Assembly (NCBI GenBank): GCA_002428995.1
Contig: DIYJ01000009.1
Coordinates: forward strand, 124,001-188,000
Source of the DNA: Flavobacteriales bacterium UBA6057
GTDB lineage: Bacteria > Bacteroidota > Bacteroidia > Flavobacteriales_G > Salibacteraceae
DNA length: 64,000 nt
Direction: 5' to 3'
Shown here one piece after another: positions 50,040-58,894 of the stretch. Made by a program: the position numbers and the translations under genes. The notes below the pieces were generated by a model that was not told where the DNA came from, made no database searches, and worked only from the letters and a program-made list of their open reading frames with translations. The first letter of the stretch is position 1. Every line of letters begins with the position of its first letter.

Positions 50040-50408
50040 CTAATCGCCCCTGAAGCGATCGAGGTTTCTTCGGTTCTTCTTTGTGGGTCTGCCGTAGATG
50101 CCGATCTCACGGCTCGAAGCATTCATCTTGTTCACCATGGCAAGCTCTTCCAGGTCCTCGGCAGAGGTGGTTTCGAGGATTAATTCCGGAACCAGCTTCG
50201 CGCCAACCCGGCTTTTGGGGAATCCAAGTACATCAAAGCTCTTCCAGATGGGAGTGATCCGGAGCTCGATTTTGTCTCCAACTTTCACCTCTTTGGAAGG
50301 TTTGATCTCTTCTCCATTGAGTTTCACGCGTCCCTTGCTGCAAGCTGTAGAGGCGAGTGACCGAGTTTTAAAAAGCCGAACGCACCAGAGGTATTTGTCG
50401 ATACGCAT
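50040..50408 (-). CDS. S4-domain RNA-binding protein (Hsp15-like)
   Basis: The 122-residue protein begins MRIDKYLWCVRLFKTRSLAS, the S4 alpha-L fold, and has the loop KGRVKLNGEEIKPSKEVKVGD. A basic tail follows (RPTKKNRRNLDRFRGD). Hsp15 and its relatives bind stalled 50S-peptidyl-tRNA complexes or other structured RNA. ATG at 50408 gives the family N-terminus; the frame stays open for 142 more codons upstream but that part lacks any domain. It ends 22 nt before the dehydratase start and is probably co-transcribed with it. Confidence 0.9.
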   Translation of the reverse strand: MRIDKYLWCVRLFKTRSLASTACSKGRVKLNGEEIKPSKEVKVGDKIELRITPIWKSFDVLGFPKSRVGAKLVPELILETTSAEDLEELAMVNKMNASSREIGIYGRPTKKNRRNLDRFRGD

Positions 50409-50486
50409 CAGAATACAATCAAAGGGTGAATTTACGGGTTGTTTCCAAGTAAAACTTCCGCAGTATTTGTGATTATTTTGCGCTCC

Positions 50487-50939
50487 ATGAAACGCATTGC
50501 TTTCATAGCATCCGGCATTTGTGTAAGCCTTTTGGTGCTGTTTCAGTTGGGGAGGTACCTCCATTTCACAGCTCAACTGGAAATTGAGGTGATGGCTGTC
50601 ATACTGGCGATCATTTTTGCGGCATTGGGAGTGTTTGTCAGTCGGTTTCTGTTTTTCAAAAGGGAAGAGGTGGATGCAGGAATCCGCCTGAAAACTCAAG
50701 CTGGTAGCTCGGCTGCACAAGAACTCGGATTGAGTAAGCGCGAGATGGAAGTTCTGGACCTCATTGTGAAAGGATTGAGCAACCAGGAAATTGCTGCTGG
50801 ATTGCACGTAAGTGAAAGCACGGTCAAAAGCCACGTTTCAAACCTGTTTGTGAAGCTCGATGTGAAACGAAGAACACAGGCAGCTAAAAAGGCTCTGGAG
50901 CTTCAAATCATCACCCCTGAGTCTGCTACTTTAGGCTGA
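50487..50939 (+). CDS. Membrane-tethered LuxR-type transcription regulator
   Basis: The 150-residue protein has two transmembrane helices (about 2-20 and 35-57), a short linker and a C-terminal LuxR/GerE helix-turn-helix (about 83-140; LSKREMEVLDLIVKGLSN, STVKSHVSNLFVKLDVKRR). There is no receiver domain, so it cannot be a normal response regulator. The DNA-binding part would hang from the inner membrane. ATG at 50487 gives a clean first helix. The DUF4199 membrane protein follows 81 nt later on the same strand; this pair recurs in Bacteroidota, from memory, and may form a regulator and its partner. Confidence 0.87.
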   Translation: MKRIAFIASGICVSLLVLFQLGRYLHFTAQLEIEVMAVILAIIFAALGVFVSRFLFFKREEVDAGIRLKTQAGSSAAQELGLSKREMEVLDLIVKGLSNQEIAAGLHVSESTVKSHVSNLFVKLDVKRRTQAAKKALELQIITPESATLG

Positions 50940-51020
50940 AAACTGCACTTTCATACGAAAGTATGAGTGTGTATTTGCTTCGTATCCATTGGTTTGTGAC
51001 CAAATCCTAATAACAACATC

Positions 51021-51551
51021 ATGCGTAATAAAGCGGTCATTTATGGGCTCATCTCTGGCGGGATAGCCTCTGTTTTTTTCCTCGGGCCTTTTCTTTTCAT
51101 CGATGTGGCCACTTCAGATTTTGAGGGCTTAGAGGTACTCGGATACCTTACAATGCTCCTGTCCATGATGCTTGTGGTGGTCGGGATTTTGAGCTACCGG
51201 AAACTGGAGATGAACGGGAGCATCACTTTTCTCCCTGCGTTTAAAATGGGCATGTTGATCACCATCATTTCCACTGTGCTTTTCTACGGAGCCAATATTT
51301 TGCTCTACGAGGTGCTGTCGCCTAATCTTCTTACAGATTTCATGGATGTATATCCTGAACAGATGTTGGAAGCCAATCCCAACGATCCAGAGGTTGCACA
51401 GATGGTCAAGGAATATGAAGAAATGCGGGATGTATACACCAATGGCTGGATTTACGGACTTTTAATGTCCGGCACTACTTTCTTTATGGGCTTAACCCTT
51501 GCATTGCTGACCAGTGGAGTGCTAGCCGTTGTCGACAGATACAACGAATAG
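51021..51551 (+). CDS. DUF4199 family membrane protein
   Basis: The 176-residue protein has four hydrophobic segments (about 5-28, 38-60, 72-95 and 145-168) and the family pattern, with a KAVIYGLISGGIASVFFL start and FLPAFKMGMLITIISTVLFY in the middle. A loop of about 40 charged residues lies between helices three and four. The function is not known. Its position next to the membrane LuxR regulator suggests that the two act together. Confidence 0.83.
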   Translation: MRNKAVIYGLISGGIASVFFLGPFLFIDVATSDFEGLEVLGYLTMLLSMMLVVVGILSYRKLEMNGSITFLPAFKMGMLITIISTVLFYGANILLYEVLSPNLLTDFMDVYPEQMLEANPNDPEVAQMVKEYEEMRDVYTNGWIYGLLMSGTTFFMGLTLALLTSGVLAVVDRYNE

Positions 51552-51612
51552 GAGGGCAGCTTTCAAGGCTTCCTGCCGTCTTTGAAGTCAGTAGCTCTTA
51601 CATGAATTGCTG

Positions 51613-51620
51613 TAACTTTG
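51613..51620 (+). promoter_or_regulatory. Candidate promoter -7 element (TAACTTTG)
   Basis: Exact match to TAnnTTTG, ending 10 nt before the ATG at 51631. No -33 element is seen at the usual distance. Confidence 0.4.
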
Positions 51621-51630
51621 ATCGATTGGT

Positions 51631-54552
51631 ATGAAGCTTAGCGTTTCCAACACCCCATTCCTATTACTGGCGTTTGTGCTGTGCTTTGGCGTATCCAACG
51701 CGCAATTCACCGTGGGAGGAGATGCCTCAGCTTTGGGAGGTGGCTGCTATCAGCTAACCCCTGCTCAGAATTCTCAGGCTGGTTACGTTTATCAGAACGC
51801 TCCAGTTGATTTGAATCAACCCTTCGACATGATGTTCTCAGTGTATCTCGGAACCAACAATGGAGGTGCGGATGGGATCGTTTTTGTGTTCAAAGATTCG
51901 CTCATTGCTCCGTTCATTGGCACTGGTGGAGGAAGCCTTGGGTTCAATGGCACGGGATTCACAGAATCTGTGGGTATCGAGGTGGATACTTGGTTTAATG
52001 GCGGAAACGGAGATTTAAATGCGGATCACATCGGTATGCTGAGCAACGGTTCGGTAGACCATGCCGGAGTGAATGGTTTAGCAGGTCCGATACAAGCGAG
52101 TGCAACCAACGCGAACGTGGAGGACGGAAACTGGCATTTTCTGAATGTCGCCTGGGATCCACAAGCACAAGAACTAACCGTTTACCTCGATTGTGAAGAG
52201 CGTCTGACTTACAATGGCGATATCATCAACAACATCTTCAACGGTGATGCTTCAGTGTATTGGGGCTTTCTCGGAACAACGGGTGGTGCCAATAACCAAC
52301 AGCAGTTTTGCTTCACTACTCCGATCGATAGTTTGGTGACCACCCTGGAGGATACAAACATCTGTGCCGGAGAAGCAGTGACATTACAGGCGGGTAACAT
52401 GACACCAACCTACACCTGGAACAACGGTGGCAGCCTCAGCAGCACGACTATTCCAAATCCGGTAGCGACTCCAACTGCTACTACCACTTACATCGTTACC
52501 GCTACCCACGCATGTGATACCATCATCGATACTGCTATTGTTACCATCGATCCACCTGACTTCACGCTCTCATCCAATGTTACCAATCCTTCCTGTTTTG
52601 GTGATTGTGACGGAAGCATTGATCTGGTGGTGAATGGCACCGGTAACTACAACTATCAATGGAGCACGGGACCCGTTTCAGAGGACCTTGTTGGCCTGTG
52701 TGATGGTACTTACCAAGTTACCGTGTCAGAAAACACAGGATGTACAGAGGTCAGTACCATCGTGGTGACGGAGCCGACCGTGTTGGTAGCCTCTACAGCG
52801 AACCAGACCAAGACTTCTTGTCCCGGAACGTCCAGCTGTGATGCCAGCGCAGATGCCTCGGCTATGGGAGGAACACCTCCTTATTCCTTCCTCTGGTCTT
52901 CCAATGAAACTTCACCAAGTGCAGGTGCGCTTTGTCCCGATTCAAACCATGTAACCATCACAGATGCCAATGGATGTGTGGATGTAGCGGGCTTGGACAT
53001 TTTGATTCCTGACAGCATCATTACCATCGGAAACGGAGATACCCTGATCTGCATTTCGCAAATGCCTCCGGTAAGCGCAGCATCCACAGGTGGTACACCT
53101 CCTTTCAGCTATGAGTGGCGTCAGGGTGGCGTGAATGGGAACCTGATTTCTATTGATGCGGGCCTAAATGTTTCTCCCGAAGTAACGACTACCTACTACA
53201 TTCAGTCAACAGATGCGAACGGTTGTGTGGGAGATACAACTACCGTGACGGTGCGCGTGCGTCCTCCACTCGGTGTAATGATTGATCAGCCCGATACCAT
53301 TTGCCCTTACGATGCCATTGACATCGAAGCAATGGGGACCGGTGGCGATTCCAACTACCTGTTCACCTGGGAATCAGGTGATTTCACACCCATCACCAAT
53401 GTGAGCCCTGATGAGAGCACTTGGTTGAATATCACCGTGAGCGATGTTTGTGGAACTCCGTCCTATGAAGATAGTGTGTTTATTCAGGTGGGCGGCTATT
53501 CACCGATCCGGGTGAATCTGAGGGCGGATGATGATTCCCTTTGCATTGGCGAAGAGACTTTCCTGGCGGTAGGTGGTGTTGGAGGGCACAATGGCCCGAA
53601 TGAGTATCGTTACCAGTGGGAGCATGACAACGATACCACGAATCTGCTGTTTGTCAGGCCCAGGAGTCACCAGAAGTATTTAGTTACGGTAAGCGACCTC
53701 TGCCTTTCAGAGCCCGGTACGGATTCGCTGATCGTATACGTGAAAGAACCGGTTACACCTAAGATTGTCACATTCCCTGAATCTTCCTGCGCTAAAGCGG
53801 AGGTGACCTATGTACCTCAACCCTGGTCTCCAAATTATCGCTACGATTGGGTGTTAGGAGACGGATCTGGTTTTGCATCCTATCCTGAGGATACGCTGAG
53901 ACACTCTTTTCAAATCCCCGGATGCTATGATACCTGGTTGAAAGTAGAGGACGACTTTGGATGTGTCACTCAAGCCTATGATCCATGTGGGGTAAGAGTT
54001 TTAAATAAGCCTGTGGCCGATTTCACGTCTGATTTGCCCTATGCTACAACACAGGATCCATTGATGACGTATCGCGATCAGTCAGAGGGTGCACACAGGA
54101 TCATGTGGGTGATCAACTTCGACACGATCTACGATACTGAGGTGATCAAAGAGGCGATCTACTCTGATTGGGGACAAAAAGTGAAGTTGATTGCAGAAGC
54201 ACCATCAGGCTGCCAGGATACGGTGGTGAAGCAGTTTGAACTCATTGAAGTTCAGTCCATCCACCTGCCGTCCAGTTTTACTCCCAATGGCGATGGCCGC
54301 AACGACACCTATAAAGTGTATGGCGAGCAGATTGATCATGAAGGCTTTGACCTTTCGATCTATGACCGCTGGGGCCAGCAAGTTTTTCGAACTACCAATC
54401 CGCATCAGGCTTGGGATGGAAAGTCTATCAACGGGCAGCGCGCACCCATCGGTGTTTACACCGTCATTCTCCAGTATCGTGATGGTGCTGGAAAGAAGAA
54501 ACTGGAGCGACACACCGTCACCATTTCAAAGACCAACGAACAGAAGTTTTAG
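51631..54552 (+). CDS. Lectin and SprB-repeat protein with T9SS type B sorting domain
   Basis: The 973-residue secreted protein has a signal peptide (about 1-24), an L-type lectin domain (about 27-230; ADGIVFVFKDS, VGIEVDTWFNGGNGDLNADH), and Ig-like and SprB-type repeats (about 235-700; for example CFGDCDGSIDLVVNGTGNYN). A PKD-like module follows, then a type B (gliding-motility-associated) C-terminal domain: SSFTPNGDGRNDTYKV, DLSIYDRWGQQVF, WDGKSINGQRAPIGVY. SprB-type proteins are mobile surface adhesins in gliding bacteria, and the lectin domain suggests carbohydrate binding. It is likely to be cell-surface exposed or secreted. It stands alone after DUF4199. Confidence 0.9.
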   Translation: MKLSVSNTPFLLLAFVLCFGVSNAQFTVGGDASALGGGCYQLTPAQNSQAGYVYQNAPVDLNQPFDMMFSVYLGTNNGGADGIVFVFKDSLIAPFIGTGGGSLGFNGTGFTESVGIEVDTWFNGGNGDLNADHIGMLSNGSVDHAGVNGLAGPIQASATNANVEDGNWHFLNVAWDPQAQELTVYLDCEERLTYNGDIINNIFNGDASVYWGFLGTTGGANNQQQFCFTTPIDSLVTTLEDTNICAGEAVTLQAGNMTPTYTWNNGGSLSSTTIPNPVATPTATTTYIVTATHACDTIIDTAIVTIDPPDFTLSSNVTNPSCFGDCDGSIDLVVNGTGNYNYQWSTGPVSEDLVGLCDGTYQVTVSENTGCTEVSTIVVTEPTVLVASTANQTKTSCPGTSSCDASADASAMGGTPPYSFLWSSNETSPSAGALCPDSNHVTITDANGCVDVAGLDILIPDSIITIGNGDTLICISQMPPVSAASTGGTPPFSYEWRQGGVNGNLISIDAGLNVSPEVTTTYYIQSTDANGCVGDTTTVTVRVRPPLGVMIDQPDTICPYDAIDIEAMGTGGDSNYLFTWESGDFTPITNVSPDESTWLNITVSDVCGTPSYEDSVFIQVGGYSPIRVNLRADDDSLCIGEETFLAVGGVGGHNGPNEYRYQWEHDNDTTNLLFVRPRSHQKYLVTVSDLCLSEPGTDSLIVYVKEPVTPKIVTFPESSCAKAEVTYVPQPWSPNYRYDWVLGDGSGFASYPEDTLRHSFQIPGCYDTWLKVEDDFGCVTQAYDPCGVRVLNKPVADFTSDLPYATTQDPLMTYRDQSEGAHRIMWVINFDTIYDTEVIKEAIYSDWGQKVKLIAEAPSGCQDTVVKQFELIEVQSIHLPSSFTPNGDGRNDTYKVYGEQIDHEGFDLSIYDRWGQQVFRTTNPHQAWDGKSINGQRAPIGVYTVILQYRDGAGKKKLERHTVTISKTNEQKF

Positions 54553-54901
54553 GTTGGCTATCAGCCGTCAGCGGTTAGCTTGGTCTGAGTTGATTGGGCC
54601 TTCCTTCATTGAATTTGAGGTTGTCATTGAGGTTTTCTTGTTGAGATCAAGGATCAAGGATCAAAGCAGTCAAGCTTAAATGTCACTCTGCGAGCATCAA
54701 CCTTGACGATAAGTGATTTTCATTGCACTTGAACTTGAGTTTGCATTTGAACTTGCTTCGCTCTCATCATCCACACTAAAGCTATTGTAGACAAGCGATC
54801 AATGATTGAAAAGCATTCAGTCATGCCCAGGGTGCAATGAGCCTAGCCTCCTTTGAGGTTGAAGTTGAGATTGTAATTGTGGTTGAAAAGCTCTCCTACC
54901 C
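54553..54901. repeat. Intergenic region with simple-word repeats
   Basis: The 349-bp gap between the lectin gene and the convergent DMT transporter gene holds no gene. It contains ggctatcagccgtcagcgg (54557-54575), of the type seen at 38453, and three tandem GATCAAG words (54645-54664). Clusters of TTGA(A/G)-type words lie at 54606-54636, 54727-54755 and 54853-54887. These recall the loosely conserved simple-word repeats found at gene ends in other Bacteroidota. Confidence 0.65.
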
Positions 54902-55771
54902 CTAAACCACCCCAGAGGTTGGCGGCAACGGCTTGTTCGCGTTTTTGAGCAGGGTGTTTAAGATCACACCTATGAGAACAAGGCCTATTCCCAGAAGACT
55001 CATGTAGGGCAGGGTTTCACCAAAGAACAGGAACCCAATTCCCAGCGCGTAGAGCACACCGAAGTACTTGAATGGCATGATTCGGCTGCTGTGGTCTGCA
55101 TGCAATGCCTTGGTCATGTAGTACTGAGCAAACTGGGTAAACACTCCCAAAACGATAAGCAGGAACCATTCAATACCGGTCGGAGTTACCCATTCGATCG
55201 TGAGGCAGGCTAAGCCTGTGATGGGTGTCGCAATCAGAGGGAAGTAGAAAACTACAGTGATCGGGTGGTCTGTCTGGCGGCACTTCATGATGGCGTTATA
55301 GGCCAGGCCTGATATGAGCGCAGAACAAATGCCTATGCCCAGGTAGAGAAAGGAAATGCGATCGTCAAAACCCTTGATCACAAAAACTCCGACAAAGGCG
55401 AGCAGAAAGAACAGCCATTGTAAGGGACGCACCTTTTCGCCCTGCATTTGTGTAGCCAGTAATACAGTGAATATGGGTGATATGTATTGAATGGTGGTTG
55501 CGCTGGCGAGCGGCATGTGCTTGATGGTAAGGAAGAACAGGAAAAGCGCTGTGGCGCCTGAAAATCCTCTGATCAGCAACCACTTATGATTGTAGCCCAA
55601 CATTGGGATCCGGAGTTGTCGAATCCATACTATGCTGATGCTCAGGGAAATAATGGAACGGAAAAAGACAATTTCGTGGGTCGGAATGTCTACGAGATAC
55701 TTCACGCAGAAGTTAACAACGGCATAGAGCAACGAAGACAAAAGGATGTAGATGATGCCCTTGAATCTCAA
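54902..55771 (-). CDS. DMT-family transporter (EamA type)
   Basis: The 289-residue inner-membrane protein has about ten transmembrane helices in two EamA repeats (about 1-135 and 150-285). Recognisable pieces are the NFCVKYLVDIPTHEIVFFRS loop of the first repeat and the second-repeat GVFTQFAQYYMTKALHADHSS. The family exports or takes up metabolites and is broad in substrate. The start is TTG at 55771; an in-frame TAG lies a few codons upstream and no ATG fits the first helix. A candidate -7 element lies just upstream on the minus strand at 55776-55783. Confidence 0.9.
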   Translation of the reverse strand: MRFKGIIYILLSSLLYAVVNFCVKYLVDIPTHEIVFFRSIISLSISIVWIRQLRIPMLGYNHKWLLIRGFSGATALFLFFLTIKHMPLASATTIQYISPIFTVLLATQMQGEKVRPLQWLFFLLAFVGVFVIKGFDDRISFLYLGIGICSALISGLAYNAIMKCRQTDHPITVVFYFPLIATPITGLACLTIEWVTPTGIEWFLLIVLGVFTQFAQYYMTKALHADHSSRIMPFKYFGVLYALGIGFLFFGETLPYMSLLGIGLVLIGVILNTLLKNANKPLPPTSGVV

Positions 55772-55775
55772 GCGG

Positions 55776-55783
55776 CAAAACTA
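55776..55783 (-). promoter_or_regulatory. Candidate promoter -7 element (TAGTTTTG) of the DMT transporter gene
   Basis: On the minus strand the octamer matches TAnnTTTG exactly and lies 4 nt before the TTG start codon, so the transcript would begin at or inside the start. No -33 element is seen, so a chance match is possible. Confidence 0.3.
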
Positions 55784-55884
55784 TGGATTCCAACCACCTG
55801 TTCAGGGTAAAATATCTGTGAGAAGAGCACACTCAAAATTCTCCTGGAGTTTGCCTCCTTCATAAATGTTCATCTTTATCACCG

Positions 55885-56736
55885 ATGAGAAAATATCCCT
55901 TTCCCCTGAACGCGATTCGTTCCATTTTTCCGATCCTGGAGACGTTGGCGCCCGGTTTTGCGAGGTCGTGGGCGGCTCGTCTGTTTGTGACTCCCGTGAG
56001 GTATGGATTCACCGAAAAGGAGCAAGCTTTTCTTCCCAAATTGGAGCAGTTTGAGTTCGAGGCTGCCGGGCGGAAGGTGATGGGCTATCGGATGGGGGAT
56101 GGCCCCGAAGTGGTTTGTGTTCACGGCTGGGCAGGCCGGGCGATGCAGTTTCGGGTATTGGCCGAAGCCTTGGTTGAACACGGTTACAGCTTTGTTTCCT
56201 TCGATGCGTGGGGGCATGGGCAGAGTGCTGGAAAACAATCGGACCTTTTCGAGTTCTCCGCAGGCTTTGAGGCGTTATACGGGCAGTGCAAAGATCCCAT
56301 TGCAGTAGTGGGGCATTCTCTGGGTTTAGCAGCCGTAGGCTGGTCTGTCCATCAAGGATTTCAAATTCCAGCGCTTATTTCACTGGCTGCACCCGTGGTA
56401 GCTCAGGATATTTTGGATGATTTCTGTAAGATCATCAATGCATCTCCCAAAGCGCAGGAAGGAGTGAGGAAAAGAGCAGTAGAGAAGTATGACATTGAGT
56501 TTGACGATGCTGTTTTGGAAGCTACTTTCCACAGTGTTCAATGCCCGGTGTTGGCGTTGCATGGTGAAAGAGATCAGGATGCGCCCGTATCTCATCTCGA
56601 TGTGTTGAAATCCATCAATGCCAACATCGATGCACGAAAGATTCCTGATCTGGGGCACCGAGGGATTTTAAAGTCACCTGTTTCTATTGGAATGGTGACG
56701 GAGTGGCTGAATGGAATGAAGAGCTCAGTCCAATAG
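55885..56736 (+). CDS. Alpha/beta hydrolase
   Basis: The 283-residue hydrolase has HGWAGRAMQF (oxyanion region), FDAWGHGQSAG, nucleophile Ser145 in VVGHSLGLAA, a catalytic Asp in HGERDQDAPV and a His in DLGHRGILKS. The family covers esterases, lipases and others, so the substrate is open. No signal peptide is seen, suggesting a cytoplasmic enzyme. The gene overlaps the end of the convergent T9SS type B gene by 12 bp, an unusually tight arrangement with no terminator between. Confidence 0.87.
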   Translation: MRKYPFPLNAIRSIFPILETLAPGFARSWAARLFVTPVRYGFTEKEQAFLPKLEQFEFEAAGRKVMGYRMGDGPEVVCVHGWAGRAMQFRVLAEALVEHGYSFVSFDAWGHGQSAGKQSDLFEFSAGFEALYGQCKDPIAVVGHSLGLAAVGWSVHQGFQIPALISLAAPVVAQDILDDFCKIINASPKAQEGVRKRAVEKYDIEFDDAVLEATFHSVQCPVLALHGERDQDAPVSHLDVLKSINANIDARKIPDLGHRGILKSPVSIGMVTEWLNGMKSSVQ

Positions 56737-58758
56737 GGTCACCCTTCCCCAGAGAAACACCGGGCGTTTTGAGCCTTCCACCAAGTGCTCGTATTCCAGT
56801 TTCCAGGCGTATGTTCCGAGTGGAGCCCTTTCTTTAGCGATGTAGCCATCCCAGCCGTCTGAAGCCGCCCGGGAAGAAAAGCACTGCTGGCCCCATCGGT
56901 CAAATATCCTCAGATGCCAGCTCACGAGGTTGCAATCCACTTTTGCATTGAAGGTGTCGTTACGGCCATCATCATTCGGTCGGAAGGCATTGGGAATCCA
57001 CACCTGGCATTCGCAATTCGAAATGTTAATCGAAACGCTGTCTGAGCCGCAGAGGTGTTCACCCAAGACTGTGTAGGTACCCACGGTATCAATGAGCCGC
57101 AGAGTATCCGATGATCCATTATCCCAGCTGAAGGCATCCAGCCCCGAGCTCAAGACCTCAAGTTCGATGGTTTCTCCCCGACAGAGCTGTTGAGGCCCTT
57201 CAATGCTTAAAAGCGGTCGGTCCACAAACTCTACCCTCAGGGAATCGCTCGCCTCACACGTTTCTGAGACGGTCACTGAAACCAACTGATCTGAAACGAT
57301 GGTGGAGATAGAATCGGTGCTCCCGTCCGACCAGGCGTAAGAAGCTCCCGGAACCGAAACATCAAGGAAAAGCTCCTCACCCGTGCAGAGGACGGTGTCT
57401 GGACCAAGGTCGAGCGGTGGCTCCGGGTGAATCACCACCTCCAGGTTGAACGTGTCAATCAATGCGTCCCGAAAGGTGATGAGCGAAACACTGTAGATTC
57501 CAGCTTCAGAAAACGTATGAAAGACTTCCAAACCACTAGCAGTATTTGCGCTGTCAGAAGCCATATCTCCAAAATTCCAGTGTGCCGAGTCCACCCCGTT
57601 GTTCTCAATGGATAATCTGGTGAGATCACCTTCACATTCGTATTCCGTTTCGATCCGTGCAATGAATAGTTTGGGAATGAAGTTGGGCAATCCAAGGAAG
57701 CATTTTTTGCCATTCAGGTTTACGGCCTGTTCTATGTAATCGCAGCTCGATCCTCTCGTGTTGGGTGAATGGATTGTTCCCAGATAACTTGCACCAAACC
57801 TTGAATGATAAATCTTATCATCGGGCCCTAGCTGGAGCGCTCCTCCAGCAACAAAGATGTTCTCTGCGAGCCGTACTTCACTGGCGTTTACTGCACTCTC
57901 TGTAGCCAGGTTAATATCGTATTGGTAGATACCGCCCGGTATGCCTTCTTCTGAAATGTAGAGTAACTCACTATTGGGCGAGAACTCCGCTCCGTAAGGG
58001 GTATGTGAATCCCAAAAGCCTAACTCAACTCCTCCGGATACCACTCCAGTAGCTGGGTCAAAATTGAAAAGCTCAACTGTTCTCGGGATGTTGTATCCGT
58101 TCACTACTGCGAGTTTTTTCCGGTTTGGAGACACCCGCATCGTTCCAATGTATGGGTTGCCGTGAACTACTCCCAGGCTGGATACTACAGGTGAGCTTGA
58201 GATACCCGCATCGGTCACTTCGAAGGCGAGGAAATTCTGATTGTCCTGCTCGTGTGCCAACACCCAGTAACCATCTCCGGAAGCATTCAATACCGCAGTG
58301 AGTTTCTCGGTGACATTGGTGGCAATCAGCACATTTTTCTCGTTGCTAAGGACTTCTCCTTTTCCTGCGTTCAGCGAAATGTCTACCACAGAATAGCTGA
58401 GTTGACTGAAGGTGGTGAAGATGTAGAACTTGAGCGGATCATTGGGGAAGGGCAGAATCAATGCAGACTGTGTTGAGGTCCAGCTTCCATTTAATCCCAG
58501 ACCGTTGAGCATGGGGATATGGTCTCTGTCAAAAACGTCAATGCCGTTGGTGTAGAAGAGGAGTTTGCCATTTTCATCAGACATGGAAGAGCATCCTTCA
58601 TCTGTGCTTAGCATGCCCTGCACATTGGCTACAGGGTTCGCGCTGTTTGGAAAGTGGATTCCTGCATTCTGACCAAAAAACCACCAGTCTCCACGGCCTT
58701 GGGCAAAGGTCAAACTGGAAAACAGAAGAGCGAAGAGTAAGGGGTGCGGCACTCTCAT
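56725..58758 (-). CDS. Propeller protein with T9SS type B sorting domain, short paralogue
   Basis: The 677-residue secreted protein has a signal peptide, an N-terminal beta-propeller-like region (about 20-370; FGQNAGIHFPNSANPV, GCSSMSDENGKLLFYTNG), a PKD-like module (about 375-445) and two Ig-like repeats (LDLGPDTVLCTGEELFL and a second of the same type). The type B sorting domain closes it (IPNAFRPNDDGRNDTF, LRIFDRWGQQCF, GWDGYIAKERAPLGTY). It is a paralogue of the protein at 58895-62209, which has six more Ig-like repeats. The role is probably surface adhesion or matrix, from the family. Confidence 0.87.
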   Translation of the reverse strand: MRVPHPLLFALLFSSLTFAQGRGDWWFFGQNAGIHFPNSANPVANVQGMLSTDEGCSSMSDENGKLLFYTNGIDVFDRDHIPMLNGLGLNGSWTSTQSALILPFPNDPLKFYIFTTFSQLSYSVVDISLNAGKGEVLSNEKNVLIATNVTEKLTAVLNASGDGYWVLAHEQDNQNFLAFEVTDAGISSSPVVSSLGVVHGNPYIGTMRVSPNRKKLAVVNGYNIPRTVELFNFDPATGVVSGGVELGFWDSHTPYGAEFSPNSELLYISEEGIPGGIYQYDINLATESAVNASEVRLAENIFVAGGALQLGPDDKIYHSRFGASYLGTIHSPNTRGSSCDYIEQAVNLNGKKCFLGLPNFIPKLFIARIETEYECEGDLTRLSIENNGVDSAHWNFGDMASDSANTASGLEVFHTFSEAGIYSVSLITFRDALIDTFNLEVVIHPEPPLDLGPDTVLCTGEELFLDVSVPGASYAWSDGSTDSISTIVSDQLVSVTVSETCEASDSLRVEFVDRPLLSIEGPQQLCRGETIELEVLSSGLDAFSWDNGSSDTLRLIDTVGTYTVLGEHLCGSDSVSINISNCECQVWIPNAFRPNDDGRNDTFNAKVDCNLVSWHLRIFDRWGQQCFSSRAASDGWDGYIAKERAPLGTYAWKLEYEHLVEGSKRPVFLWGRVTLLD

Positions 58759-58894
58759 GAGCTCTAATATGCGGACGTTTCCCTGAATGGAGGCCTTCGA
58801 TTTAGAAATCGGATCACCTCAGATTGATAGTGGTAAGGTGGCGCGTTGTCTGTTTTGGAATTCAACAAAACGCTGCCGGTCCATCGGTGCATCA

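Noticed and set aside
48095..50122. Upstream extension of the dehydratase to 50122
   Set aside because: The added 35 residues overlap the S4 gene and lack any domain; ATG at 50017 starts the family's first membrane helix.
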